Of a stretch of DNA of 64,000 bases, positions 47,716 to 56,017 are shown in pieces. Source of the stretch: Acidobacteria bacterium RIFCSPLOWO2_12_FULL_68_19 (GTDB lineage: Bacteria; Acidobacteriota; Vicinamibacteria; Vicinamibacterales; UBA2999). Position 1 is the first letter of the stretch. Each line of letters begins with the position of its first letter. Made by a program: the position numbers and the translations under genes. Under the pieces are notes generated by a model. That model was not told the origin of the DNA, searched no databases, and saw nothing but the letters and a program-made list of their open reading frames with translations. The stretch spans positions 1 to 64,000 of the forward strand of contig MELF01000048.1 in assembly GCA_001767525.1 (NCBI GenBank), given 5' to 3'.

Positions 47716-49464
47716 ATGGATCACAAGGCTCGAAGGGAACGAAACCAGCCCGTCCGGCTGCTTCGGATCGGGGTACTGCTCGCCTCGGTGTGCTGGGTCG
47801 GCGGGCAGGCGGAATTCGCCGAGGCCGGGCAGGTCTCGGCGCCGAAGTACAAGTGGATTGTCGAAAGAGACGTGGACGTTCGCATGCGGGACGGCGCCCG
47901 GCTCAAAGCGGACGTCTTTCGCCCGGACTCCTCCGAGAAGTTCCCCGTCATCATGGACATGACGGCGTACCAGAAGGACGCGCTCTGGATCCCGCCGTCG
48001 GATCTGGAGGAGAAGGCGAACCCCTACATGAACTGGGAGACCGGGAACCCCGAGTGGTGGTGTCCCCGGGGCTACATCCTGGTTCGGGTGGACAGCCGCG
48101 GGACGGGGAAGTCACCCGGCTTCGCGGAGCCGTGGCTGAAGCAGGAAGTGCTCGATTTCTACGACGCCATCGAGTGGGCGGGCGTGCAGCCGTGGAGCAA
48201 TGGGAACGTCGGGCTGCTGGGGATCTCCTACATGGCGATGAATCAATGGTGGGTCGCCACCCTCCAACCGCCCCATCTCAAAGCGATCATTCCCTGGGAG
48301 GGGGCCGCGGACCTCTACCGCGACGCCGCGTACCACGGCGGGATCTTCAACAACTTCATGCAGACCTGGTATCTGAACCTCATGTTCAATCACCTGCACG
48401 GTCCGGCGCAAACCTACAACCCGGATGCCCTGTCCCTGAACTGGATATGGGGGGTCATGCGGAACCGGCTGGACACGACCTTCTATGACGGTGTGCAGGC
48501 GGAGTGGGACAAGGTCGTCGTGCCGATGTACAGCGTGGGTAACTGGAGCCACACGATGTTGCATCTGCGCGGCAACACGGAAGCCTTCGTTCGGGCGGCC
48601 TCGAAGAACAAGAAGCTGCGGATTCATTCGGGCACGCATTACCACCCCTTCTACTCGGAAGAAGGCAAGTCGGATCAGGTGCGCTTCTTCGATCAGTGGC
48701 TGAAGGGCATCGACACAGGGATCATGTCCGAGCCGGCGGTCAAGGCGTGCGTGCGAACGGATGCGAACGCGTGCGAATGGCGCTACAACCAGCAGTGGCC
48801 GTTCGACAACACCCAGTGGACCAGGCTCTATCTGGGCGCTCCAGGCGCCGGCGCGGCCAATGCCCCAGGGGTGTTGAGCAGCACCACTCCGGCGGCCGCA
48901 GGCGTGGCCACCTACGCGAGCCAGGGTCCGTACCGGGGTGCGCCTCCTCCCTCCGGCGTCTCGTTCCTCACCGACCCGCTGCCCGAGGACATGGAGGTCA
49001 TCGGTCCGGTCAACCTGGTGATGTGGGTGTCGTCCACCACCGACGACATGCACATCTTCGCCACGATGAGGAATATCGGTCCGGATGGCCGGGAAGTCAC
49101 CTATTCGCCGATCACCCCAGGTTCCGCCCGCGCGCCGGCGGCCGTCGGGTGGCTCAAGGCGTCTCACCGGAAGCTGGATCCGAAACTGTCGACGCCCTAT
49201 CGGCCGTACCACACGCACGACGAGGAACAGAAGTTGAAGCCGGGCGAAGTCGTCAAGGTGGAAGTCGAGGTGTGGCCGACCGGGACGGTCTTCAAGAAAG
49301 GACACCGAATCAGGCTGGATGTTCGGCCGACCGACCCGGGCTATCGATTCTTCGCCGAGGAAAGCTTGAAGGTGGAAACCAACAGCATTCACACGGGAGG
49401 CGACCGCGCGTCGTACGTGCTGCTTCCCGTGATTCCGAGGACCGCCGTGCGCAGTTCCCGCTGA
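47716..49464 (+). CDS. CocE/NonD-family secreted alpha/beta hydrolase
   Basis: 582 residues with a signal sequence (about 14-38). X-Pro dipeptidyl-peptidase/cocaine-esterase architecture: RDVDVRMRDGARLKADVFRP, VDSRGTGKSPG, nucleophile elbow GISYMAMNQWW (Ser171), a possible His in GTHYHPFY, and a C-terminal jelly-roll domain (about 400-582; KGHRIRLDV). It would cleave esters or X-Pro peptides. GGAGG precedes the ATG at 47716. Confidence 0.85.
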   Translation: MDHKARRERNQPVRLLRIGVLLASVCWVGGQAEFAEAGQVSAPKYKWIVERDVDVRMRDGARLKADVFRPDSSEKFPVIMDMTAYQKDALWIPPSDLEEKANPYMNWETGNPEWWCPRGYILVRVDSRGTGKSPGFAEPWLKQEVLDFYDAIEWAGVQPWSNGNVGLLGISYMAMNQWWVATLQPPHLKAIIPWEGAADLYRDAAYHGGIFNNFMQTWYLNLMFNHLHGPAQTYNPDALSLNWIWGVMRNRLDTTFYDGVQAEWDKVVVPMYSVGNWSHTMLHLRGNTEAFVRAASKNKKLRIHSGTHYHPFYSEEGKSDQVRFFDQWLKGIDTGIMSEPAVKACVRTDANACEWRYNQQWPFDNTQWTRLYLGAPGAGAANAPGVLSSTTPAAAGVATYASQGPYRGAPPPSGVSFLTDPLPEDMEVIGPVNLVMWVSSTTDDMHIFATMRNIGPDGREVTYSPITPGSARAPAAVGWLKASHRKLDPKLSTPYRPYHTHDEEQKLKPGEVVKVEVEVWPTGTVFKKGHRIRLDVRPTDPGYRFFAEESLKVETNSIHTGGDRASYVLLPVIPRTAVRSSR

Positions 49465-49562
49465 CAACGAACCATCCAACTCCCCCTTGACAGGCCGATT
49501 GCCGCGGGCGGATCATCCGCGCGGCTTCCGTCACAACTTCGGTTCTCACGAGGGGGAGTGCG

Positions 49563-51347
49563 ATGACAGTCAGGACCTTTCTCGCGATCGCGGCGCTGCC
49601 GGCCCTCGCCCTGGCCGGCCGCGCCCAGACGCCCGCCGCCCGGGAGGCGTCGTCGCCGCTGCGCACGCTGCGGCCCGTGAAGAGCTTCGTCACGGTCACC
49701 GACCAGACGATCCGGGCGCCGAAAGCGGAAGACTGGGTGTTCTACCGCGGCAACTATCAGGCGTGGGGCTGGAGCGCGCTCGACGAGATCAACAGACGCA
49801 ACGTCAGGAGTCTTCAGCTCGTCTGGTCGCGCGCCATGGAGCCGGGCGTCAACCAGGCGACGCCGCTCGTCTACAACGGCGTGATGTATCTGGGCAATCC
49901 GGGCGATGTCATCCAGGCCATCGATGCCGCGACCGGCGATCTGATGTGGGAGTACCGGCACCCGCTGCCGGATACGGCCGGGATGCGCAATCAGCTCGGC
50001 CAGCGCAAGCGAGCCGTCGCGCTCTACGGCGACAACGTCTACACGGTGACCTGGGACAACCACGTCCTCGCGCTCGATGCCCGGACCGGCGCGAAGGTGT
50101 GGGAGACCGATCGCGGCGGCGACCTCTACGTCAGCAACTCGAGCGGCCCGGTCGTCGCAAACGGCGTGGTCGTCGCCGGCAGCACCTGCCAGTACGCCGG
50201 CTTCGGGTGCTACGTCACCGGCCACGACGCCCGGACCGGCCGGGAGCTCTGGCGCAACACGATGATTCCGCGCCCGGGCGAACCCGGCGACGAGACGTGG
50301 GCCGGCTCGCCGTACGAGAGCCGCTGGATGACCGGCGTGTGGGGCCACCTCACCTACGATCCCGAGCTCGACCTCGTCTACTACGGCTCGAGCGGCGTCG
50401 GTCCCGCGTCGGAAGCTCAACGCAAGATGCCGGGCGCGACGATGGCCGGCACCAACACGCGCTACGCCGTCCGGCCGAAGACCGGCGACGTCGTCTGGAA
50501 ACACCAGGTGCTGCCGCGCGACAACTGGGATCAGGAATGCACGTTCGAAATGATGACCATGACGACCCCGGTCAATCCGGATCCGTCGGTCATGCTGTCG
50601 GTCAACCCGAACCTCCGCCGCGGGCCGCGCAAGACGCTGACCGGAGTGCCGTGCAAGACCGGCATCGCCTGGAGCTTCGACGCGGCGACAGGCGAGTTCC
50701 TCTGGGCGCGAGCGACCAACGAGCAGAATGTGGTCGCCAGGATCGACGGCAACGGCCTCGTCACCGTCAACGAGGACGCCGTGCTCAAGGAGATCGGCAA
50801 GACGTATCGCGTCTGTCCCACCTACAACGGCGGCCGCGATTGGCCGTACGGCGCCTACAACCCGCGGTCGAACGTGATGTACGTGCAACTGGCGAACCTG
50901 TGCATCGACTCGACGGCCCGCGCCGACCGAGGTCCGCAGCCGCAGTTCGTCTACAACACGACGAACGTCGGCAAGCTCTCCACCGGCAAGGACAACGTGG
51001 GACGGATCGACGCCATTTCGGTCGAGACCGGCCGCACCGTGTGGAGCTGGGAGACCCGCGTCTCCAACTACGCGCCGATCCTGGTGACGGGCGGCGGACT
51101 GGTGTTCAACGGCTCGATGGATCGGTACCTGCGCGCCCTCGACGCCGACAAGGGCACGCTCCTGTGGCAGACGCGTCTGGCGTCCCAGACGGTCGGCGCG
51201 CCGATCGCGTTTGCGGTGAACGGCCGTCAGTTCGTCGCCATCACCGCCGGGGGCGGGCCGATCGCCGGGACGCAGGTCGGCGTGACGCCGGAGGCCGACA
51301 CCGCCAGCGGGGCGAATGCGGTGTACGTGTTCGCGCTGCCGCGGTGA
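49563..51347 (+). CDS. PQQ-dependent alcohol dehydrogenase-like quinoprotein
   Basis: 594-residue secreted eight-bladed propeller with signal peptide (about 1-20). Tryptophan-docking repeats are seen (DAATGDLMWEYRHP, DARTGAKVWETDRGG, DARTGRELWRNTM, DAATGEFLWAR, SVETGRTVWSWE). The W-G-x-YDPEL-YYGSSG region and KHQVLPRDNWDQEC match quinoprotein alcohol dehydrogenases. There is no C-terminal cytochrome domain, so a separate cytochrome c would accept electrons. Two Cys (TCQYAGFGC) may form the disulfide near PQQ. Confidence 0.88.
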   Translation: MTVRTFLAIAALPALALAGRAQTPAAREASSPLRTLRPVKSFVTVTDQTIRAPKAEDWVFYRGNYQAWGWSALDEINRRNVRSLQLVWSRAMEPGVNQATPLVYNGVMYLGNPGDVIQAIDAATGDLMWEYRHPLPDTAGMRNQLGQRKRAVALYGDNVYTVTWDNHVLALDARTGAKVWETDRGGDLYVSNSSGPVVANGVVVAGSTCQYAGFGCYVTGHDARTGRELWRNTMIPRPGEPGDETWAGSPYESRWMTGVWGHLTYDPELDLVYYGSSGVGPASEAQRKMPGATMAGTNTRYAVRPKTGDVVWKHQVLPRDNWDQECTFEMMTMTTPVNPDPSVMLSVNPNLRRGPRKTLTGVPCKTGIAWSFDAATGEFLWARATNEQNVVARIDGNGLVTVNEDAVLKEIGKTYRVCPTYNGGRDWPYGAYNPRSNVMYVQLANLCIDSTARADRGPQPQFVYNTTNVGKLSTGKDNVGRIDAISVETGRTVWSWETRVSNYAPILVTGGGLVFNGSMDRYLRALDADKGTLLWQTRLASQTVGAPIAFAVNGRQFVAITAGGGPIAGTQVGVTPEADTASGANAVYVFALPR

Positions 51348-51410
51348 AGGCCGCTCCGAGCGGCCGCCGGCGGGACTGCCTCTGGTCCGCCGGGTCGTAG
51401 CAGCGCCGGC

Positions 51411-52388
51411 ATGCGGCATGCTTCAGCCAGGTCGATGGCCGGCTATCCGTCGCAGTACGAGTCGGACATCGTCGCGCGCGACGGCTCCACGCTCCGCCTC
51501 CGGCCGATGCGGCCCGATGACGAGGCAGGGTTGCGAGCGCTGTACGGCCGGCTGTCGGGAGAGAGCCTCCACTTCCGGTTCCGCGGCAGAAGGACCGACG
51601 GCGAGGCGGAGGTGGCCCGCCTGCTCGGCGCCGACTCCGAGAACGAGTTCGTGCTCGTCGCCGGCGGGTTCACCGGGCGCCTGTACGCCGTCCATCCCTC
51701 GGCGGCCTCCATCGACGGGGTGCCGGCGTACCCGCGCGTGACGGCGATTCCCGAGTCGATCGACCTGGCCGTCATTGCCGTGCCCCGCGACCGGGTGAGC
51801 GGCGTCGTCGACGACTGCATCGCGAAAGGCGTGCGCGCGCTCGTCGCCCATCAGCCGCTGCCGGCGGGCCGCCGCGTGGCGGTGCTGTCGAATGCCGGCG
51901 GACCGGCGATTCTCGCCGCCGATGCGTGCGAGGCGCACGGGCTGGATCTCGCCCCCTTGAGCGATGCCACCGTCGCCGGGCTGCGGAGCCTCCTGCCGGC
52001 GACGGCGACCCTCGGCAACCCCATCGACATGCTCGCCTCGGCGACGCCCGGCGAGTACGAGGAGGCCACGCGGCTGCTGCTGGCGGACGGGCAGGTCGAC
52101 AGCCTCGTGGTGATCTTCACTCCGCCGCTCGTGCCGCAGGTGCCGGCGGTCGCGCGGGCCATTGCCGCGGGCGCGGCTGAGGCCGCCAAGCCGGTGCTCG
52201 CCAACTTCATCAGCAGCCGCGGCGCGCCGCCGGAGCTCGCGCCGATCCCGTCGTATCTCTTCCCCGAGTCGGCGGTTGCGGCGCTGGCGCGGGCGACCAG
52301 CTACGGCGCCTGGCGCCGCCGCCCCACGGGGGCGCGGGAGGTCGGCTACCCGGTCGTGCGCCCGCTGACGCGCCGGATCGCGTACTGA
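51411..52388 (+). CDS. Shortened acyl-CoA synthetase/GNAT-like protein
   Basis: 325 residues. The segments resemble parts of the roughly 900-residue GNAT-CoA_binding-succinyl-CoA ligase-ATP-grasp proteins but are joined with large parts missing. Residues 1-86 are the first half of an acetyltransferase domain (TLRLRPMRPDDEAGLRALY). Next comes a partial CoA-binding domain (GGFTGRLYAVHPSA to DDCIAKGVRALV). Then LPAGRRVAVLSNAGGPAILA onward is the ligase part, with a late YLFPESAVAALARA but no ATP-grasp. All joints are in frame. Either a compact relic or the product of internal deletions; catalytic function is doubtful. Confidence 0.6.
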   Translation: MRHASARSMAGYPSQYESDIVARDGSTLRLRPMRPDDEAGLRALYGRLSGESLHFRFRGRRTDGEAEVARLLGADSENEFVLVAGGFTGRLYAVHPSAASIDGVPAYPRVTAIPESIDLAVIAVPRDRVSGVVDDCIAKGVRALVAHQPLPAGRRVAVLSNAGGPAILAADACEAHGLDLAPLSDATVAGLRSLLPATATLGNPIDMLASATPGEYEEATRLLLADGQVDSLVVIFTPPLVPQVPAVARAIAAGAAEAAKPVLANFISSRGAPPELAPIPSYLFPESAVAALARATSYGAWRRRPTGAREVGYPVVRPLTRRIAY

Positions 52389-52391
52389 TCC

Positions 52392-53072
52392 CTACCGGCG
52401 CCTGAACGTCCCCTCGTAGATCACCGGCGCGCCTCCGGCGCCCGCCGCGCCCGGGCGCGGACGGTTCAGCTCGCGCAGCGGCACGGCCGGATCCGGCGCG
52501 AACCCTGCCGCGTCGAGCTCGACGAGGAGCTGCTCCTCGGTGAGGAAGCACTGAGGCTCGCCGGAGAACTCGGTGAAGACGAACGGCTCGCCGGCAACCG
52601 GTGCCGCGCCGGGCGACAGCGTCGCGCGGGAGAACGTGAAGACGAAGAGGCCGGCGCCCGGGCGCGCCGCCCGCGCGGCCTCCCGAACCGCCCGCCGGAA
52701 CTCGGCCGACGAACGCGCCAGGTTCCAGATGCCGTGCGCGATGACGAGATCGACCGAGCCGTCGCGAACGGGGAGCGCGCCCATCGGCGCCAGCGCGACC
52801 GTCAGCCGTCCCGCGCACGGCGCGGCACGAGCCCGCTCGCGCGCCGCGTGGAGCATCGGCAGCGAGAGGTCGATCCCGAGCACCCGCCACCCGTCTTCGG
52901 AGAGCGGCACGGCGTTGCGGCCGGCGCCGCAGCCGAGGTCGAGCGCGCGGCCCCGGCCGGCGCGGCCCAGTTCGGCGCGAGCGAACCGGAGGAGGTCGTC
53001 GTTCGGAGGCGAGGCGGAGAAGCCGGCCACGGTTTCCGGCCGGCTCCAGGGCGACCCGGCGAGTGGATCCAT
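52392..53072 (-). CDS. Class I SAM-dependent methyltransferase
   Basis: 226 residues. Motif I ALDLGCGAGRNAVPL is followed by VLGIDLS (acidic ribose contact) and GSVDLVIAHGIWNLA. A C-terminal substrate region includes GEPFVFTEFSGEPQCFLTEEQ. The best guess is a TehB-like small-molecule methyltransferase; the substrate is unknown. The start at 53072 is only 19 bases from the divergent YwiC-like gene, so its promoter must overlap that gene or lie within the 19 bases. ATCAA is repeated twice in that gap. Confidence 0.8.
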   Translation of the reverse strand: MDPLAGSPWSRPETVAGFSASPPNDDLLRFARAELGRAGRGRALDLGCGAGRNAVPLSEDGWRVLGIDLSLPMLHAARERARAAPCAGRLTVALAPMGALPVRDGSVDLVIAHGIWNLARSSAEFRRAVREAARAARPGAGLFVFTFSRATLSPGAAPVAGEPFVFTEFSGEPQCFLTEEQLLVELDAAGFAPDPAVPLRELNRPRPGAAGAGGAPVIYEGTFRRR

Positions 53073-53091
53073 GATCAAATAGCGTATCAAT

Positions 53092-53877
53092 ATGTCGCTC
53101 TGGCCGAAGGAACATGGCGCGTACGGGCAGCTGGCGTTTCCCCTCGTCACGTCGCTGGCGGTGGCCGGTCTCTCGGCTTCCGCGCTGCTGCTGGCGCTCT
53201 CGGCCGTCGCCGCGTTCCTCGCACACGAGCCGCTGCTCGTGCTGCGCGGCGGGCGCGGCGGGCGCGCGCGGCTCGAGGCAGGCCGGCGGGCGGCGGTGTG
53301 GCTGGCCGTGACCGGGGGGCTGGCGCTGCTCGGCGGCGCGGCGGGGCTCTGGCTGATGCCGGAAGGCACGCGCTGGTCGCTCCTGCTGCCGCTCGTGCCC
53401 GCGGCATCGTTTGCCGCGGCGCTCCTTCGCACCGACGCCAAGAGCGCTCAGGGCGAGGTGGCGGTCGCGCTGTCGTTCTCGCTGCTCGCCGTGCCGCTCG
53501 GTCTGGCCGCCGGCGCGCCGCTCCGGGAGGCGCTTGCCGTGGCGGTGGCCTATGCGGCGATCTTCGTCACCGCGACGCTCGCCGTCCGCGTCGTCATCCT
53601 GAAGGTGCGCGGCGGCGGAAGCCCCGGCGCCGTTCGGGCGACGCGCGCGGCGGCGCTCGTGCTCGCGGCCGCGGGCGGCGCCGGTATCACGGCCGCCGCC
53701 ACGAGCCTCGTTCTGCCGTGGACGACTGTCGTTGCGGCGGCGCCAGGACTCATCGCCGCCACCGTGCTCGCCCTCGGGACTCCTTCGCCCGCCCGGCTGC
53801 GCGCGGTGGGCTGGACGCTCATTGGCATTTCGGCGGCCGCAGCGCTCGTGCTCGTCATCGGCCTTCGGTCCCGTTGA
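53092..53877 (+). CDS. YwiC-like membrane protein
   Basis: 261 residues with seven or eight membrane helices. The N-terminal SLWPKEHGAYGQLAFPL is the family hallmark, followed by FLAHEPLLVLRGGRG and LRTDAKSAQGEVAVALSF. YwiC-like proteins are of unknown function and are often found near nitrate/nitrite respiration genes. The radical SAM C-terminal relic directly behind it fits such an origin. Confidence 0.8.
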   Translation: MSLWPKEHGAYGQLAFPLVTSLAVAGLSASALLLALSAVAAFLAHEPLLVLRGGRGGRARLEAGRRAAVWLAVTGGLALLGGAAGLWLMPEGTRWSLLLPLVPAASFAAALLRTDAKSAQGEVAVALSFSLLAVPLGLAAGAPLREALAVAVAYAAIFVTATLAVRVVILKVRGGGSPGAVRATRAAALVLAAAGGAGITAAATSLVLPWTTVVAAAPGLIAATVLALGTPSPARLRAVGWTLIGISAAAALVLVIGLRSR

Positions 53878-53966
53878 GGCCGGCGACCGGCGGCGTGATG
53901 GCCGCCGATCCGCTCTGCGTCTACGAGCCCGGCTCCAGGATCGAGCCGCTCGTCGACGCCGCGTAG
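53878..53966 (+). pseudogene. C-terminal relic of a radical SAM/SPASM protein
   Basis: An open frame directly after the YwiC-like stop ends MAADPLCVYEPGSRIEPLVDA before a TAG at 53964. This closely matches the last 20 residues of the intact radical SAM protein at 32961-34106 (SDALCAYDPGEVAEPLVAEL). No upstream part of such a protein is present. The fragment is therefore the tail of a second copy, left by deletion or by a recombination that brought in the YwiC-like gene. Confidence 0.6.
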
Positions 53967-54045
53967 CCTCTCCGACTACTGACTACCGACGGTCGACGAT
54001 CGGCTGCCGACTACCAACGGCTACCACCTACCACCTACCACCCAG

Positions 54046-54690
54046 CTACGGCATCCGCTCCGGAAAGCGCGGGATGAAGCCGTCGCGGTTCGGCATTCGC
54101 ACGTTCGGCAGCGTTTGCGCGTTCATCACGTCGCTCGGCCCGATGATCTTGTTGAGCGACAGCAGGTACGCGGTGAGCGCGTAGACCTCCTCGTTGGTGA
54201 GCGTCCGCGGCGCCTGCCACGGCATCGCCCGCCGCGTGAAGTCGAAGAGCGTCGTCGCGTACGGCCAGAAGTTGGCGATCGTCTTCGGCGTGTCGATCCC
54301 GTCGGTCAGCGGCCGGCCGCCGATGAGCGCGGCCGCCGTGCCGCCCTTCGCCTCCGGACCGTGGCAGAGCGCGCACTTGGTCGCGAAGATCTTTCCTCCC
54401 TGCTCCGGCGTGCCGCTTCCCGGCGGCAGCCCCGTCCCGTCAGGCAGAATGCTGATGTCCCACGCGGCGATCTCCGCTTCCGAGGCCGGCGTGCCCAGGT
54501 TCGGGGCCGCCGGTGTGCCTATCTGGCCCTGGGCCAAGGCGACGCTCGAGGTGAGCGTAGCCAGAGCCAGCACGATGGCGCTCCCACGGGCCACAGAGAC
54601 ACCGAAACATAGAGATTTCCTCTTGATCGCCTCTGTGTCTCTGGGGCTCTGTGGTTCGTGGATGGTGAAAGCCGTTTCACGCGTAGACAT
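54046..54690 (-). CDS. SoxD-like monohaem cytochrome c
   Basis: Periplasmic cytochrome, 214 residues from the ATG at 54690, with CALCH (Cys106-His110) and a late axial Met candidate (RRAMPWQAP). The start overlaps the soxC-like gene by 14 bases and has GAGGTG just upstream. Residues 11-33 are encoded by a CCACAGAGACAC-type repeat. A GTG at 54594 (VARGSAIVLALATL) would give a normal signal peptide and may be the true start. Probable electron acceptor of the SoxC-like molybdoenzyme. Confidence 0.78.
   Translation of the reverse strand: MSTRETAFTIHEPQSPRDTEAIKRKSLCFGVSVARGSAIVLALATLTSSVALAQGQIGTPAAPNLGTPASEAEIAAWDISILPDGTGLPPGSGTPEQGGKIFATKCALCHGPEAKGGTAAALIGGRPLTDGIDTPKTIANFWPYATTLFDFTRRAMPWQAPRTLTNEEVYALTAYLLSLNKIIGPSDVMNAQTLPNVRMPNRDGFIPRFPERMP
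54591..54654. repeat. CCACAGAGACAC inverted repeat inside the cytochrome 5' end
   Basis: CCACAGAGACAC (54591-54602) and a GTGTCTCTG...CTCTGTGG arm (54635-54654) form an imperfect inverted repeat. A partial relative (GGAGGCACAGAGAC) occurs at 61106-61119. Confidence 0.55.
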
Positions 54691-55996
54691 TTCTCACCTC
54701 GCCCGCTTTGTCGACGGCCCAGCTGGACGGACCGTTGTAGTGGGTGCCCGGGAACGCGAGCGGATTGGTGACCGGCTTGGGCGTCTGGCCGCGCCGCGCG
54801 ACCAGTTCGGCGCGCGTTGGCTGCGCGTTGCCCCCTTCGTCCCATGCGCGGCTCTGGAGCACGACCGGCCCGCCGTCCCACCGCCAGGGGACGCGGAACC
54901 GCGTGAACGCCTTGGGCAGCACCGGCTCCTGGAGCGCCGCCTGCGCCCAGGTGCGTCCGCCGTCGGCCGAAACCATTACCTTCGCAATCCGTCCGTTGCC
55001 CGAATAGGCGATGCCGGAGATCTCGTAGAACCCGGGGCCGCTCAGCCGCAGCCCGGGCGAGGGATGTGTGATGAACGACTTCACTTCCTGCACGAAGTAG
55101 AACTGATAGGCCTTGCCGCCCGGCAGGATCGCCGTGTAGGTGCGCGCCTCGTAGTAGGTCATCGCCGGCTGATCGACCAGCTTGAGGCGCCGCAGGTACT
55201 TGACGTTCATGTTCCCTTCCCATCCTGGAAGGAGCAGGCGCATCGGATAGCCGTTGCCCGGCATGATCCGCTCGCCGTTCTGATAGAGCGCCACCATCGC
55301 GTCGTCGAGCGCCTTGGCGATCGGGACGCTGCGGCTGAGAGCGAGCGAATCGGCGCCTTCGGCGACCACCCACTTCGCCTTCGGGTCGATGCCGGTCTCC
55401 TCGAGCAGCGTCGAGAGCATGACGCCCGTCCATTCCGAGCACGAGATCAGCCCGTGAATCGCCTGGATGCTGGCCTGGAGCGGCTCGTTCGAGAAGAGCG
55501 GGGCGCTGTTGCCGCCGCACTCGACAAATGCCATCCGCGACACCATCGGATAGCGGGCGAGCGTGTCGAGGGTGAACACCAGCGGCCGCCGCACGAGGCC
55601 GTGGATCGCCAGCTTGTGCTGCGCCGGATCGATGTCGGGGTCGCCGCTGTGGGAGATCACGAAGTGCAGGGCGTTGGGCGTGATCGTCCCGTGGAGCAGG
55701 TGGTGCGGCGTGCGTCCGTGCTGCGTGCGCGGCTCGCCCTTCGGGTTGCTGAGCGTGCGGGCGACGTGCTTCTCGTACGAGGAGGGGGCGCCGTATCCCT
55801 GCACGAGCGTGCCCTGTTTGCGGCTCCAGGGCGCGTCGGTCAGCTCCTGGGCGCCGACCGTGTCGGCGAGCGTGTAGCCCGTGACCGCCGCGGCAAACGC
55901 CGCGCCGCTCGTGAGAAAGGCCCGGCGGTGGAGCAGGCCGTTGGCGGCGGCGACTTCCAGATTCTGCAGTTCCCGCGTCGATCGATGGCCTGGCAT
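54677..55996 (-). CDS. SoxC-like sulfite/sulfane dehydrogenase molybdoenzyme
   Basis: 439 residues with a twin-arginine signal (HRRAFLTSGAAFAAAVTG). Sulfite oxidase-fold molybdenum domain (about 90-310) with the Mo-ligand Cys160 in FVECGGNSAPL and the HGLISCSEWTGV stretch. The C-terminal dimerisation domain has FYEISGIAYSGNGRIAKVMVSADGG and a WDEGGNAQP motif. It would oxidise sulfite or sulfane sulfur in the periplasm. Paired with the downstream cytochrome c in a SoxCD-like manner; no other sox genes are in the window. Confidence 0.85.
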   Translation of the reverse strand: MPGHRSTRELQNLEVAAANGLLHRRAFLTSGAAFAAAVTGYTLADTVGAQELTDAPWSRKQGTLVQGYGAPSSYEKHVARTLSNPKGEPRTQHGRTPHHLLHGTITPNALHFVISHSGDPDIDPAQHKLAIHGLVRRPLVFTLDTLARYPMVSRMAFVECGGNSAPLFSNEPLQASIQAIHGLISCSEWTGVMLSTLLEETGIDPKAKWVVAEGADSLALSRSVPIAKALDDAMVALYQNGERIMPGNGYPMRLLLPGWEGNMNVKYLRRLKLVDQPAMTYYEARTYTAILPGGKAYQFYFVQEVKSFITHPSPGLRLSGPGFYEISGIAYSGNGRIAKVMVSADGGRTWAQAALQEPVLPKAFTRFRVPWRWDGGPVVLQSRAWDEGGNAQPTRAELVARRGQTPKPVTNPLAFPGTHYNGPSSWAVDKAGEVRNVYA

Positions 55997-56017
55997 GATC
56001 GGTCCTCCTGCTGACGT

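Noticed and set aside
53070-53094. FNR-type box between the methyltransferase and YwiC-like genes
   Set aside because: The two ATCAA half-sites are in the same orientation with seven bases between, so it is not the inverted TGA-N6-TCA palindrome.
54000-54045. CTACCACCTACCACC simple repeat
   Set aside because: Short degenerate tandem without pairing or conservation evidence.
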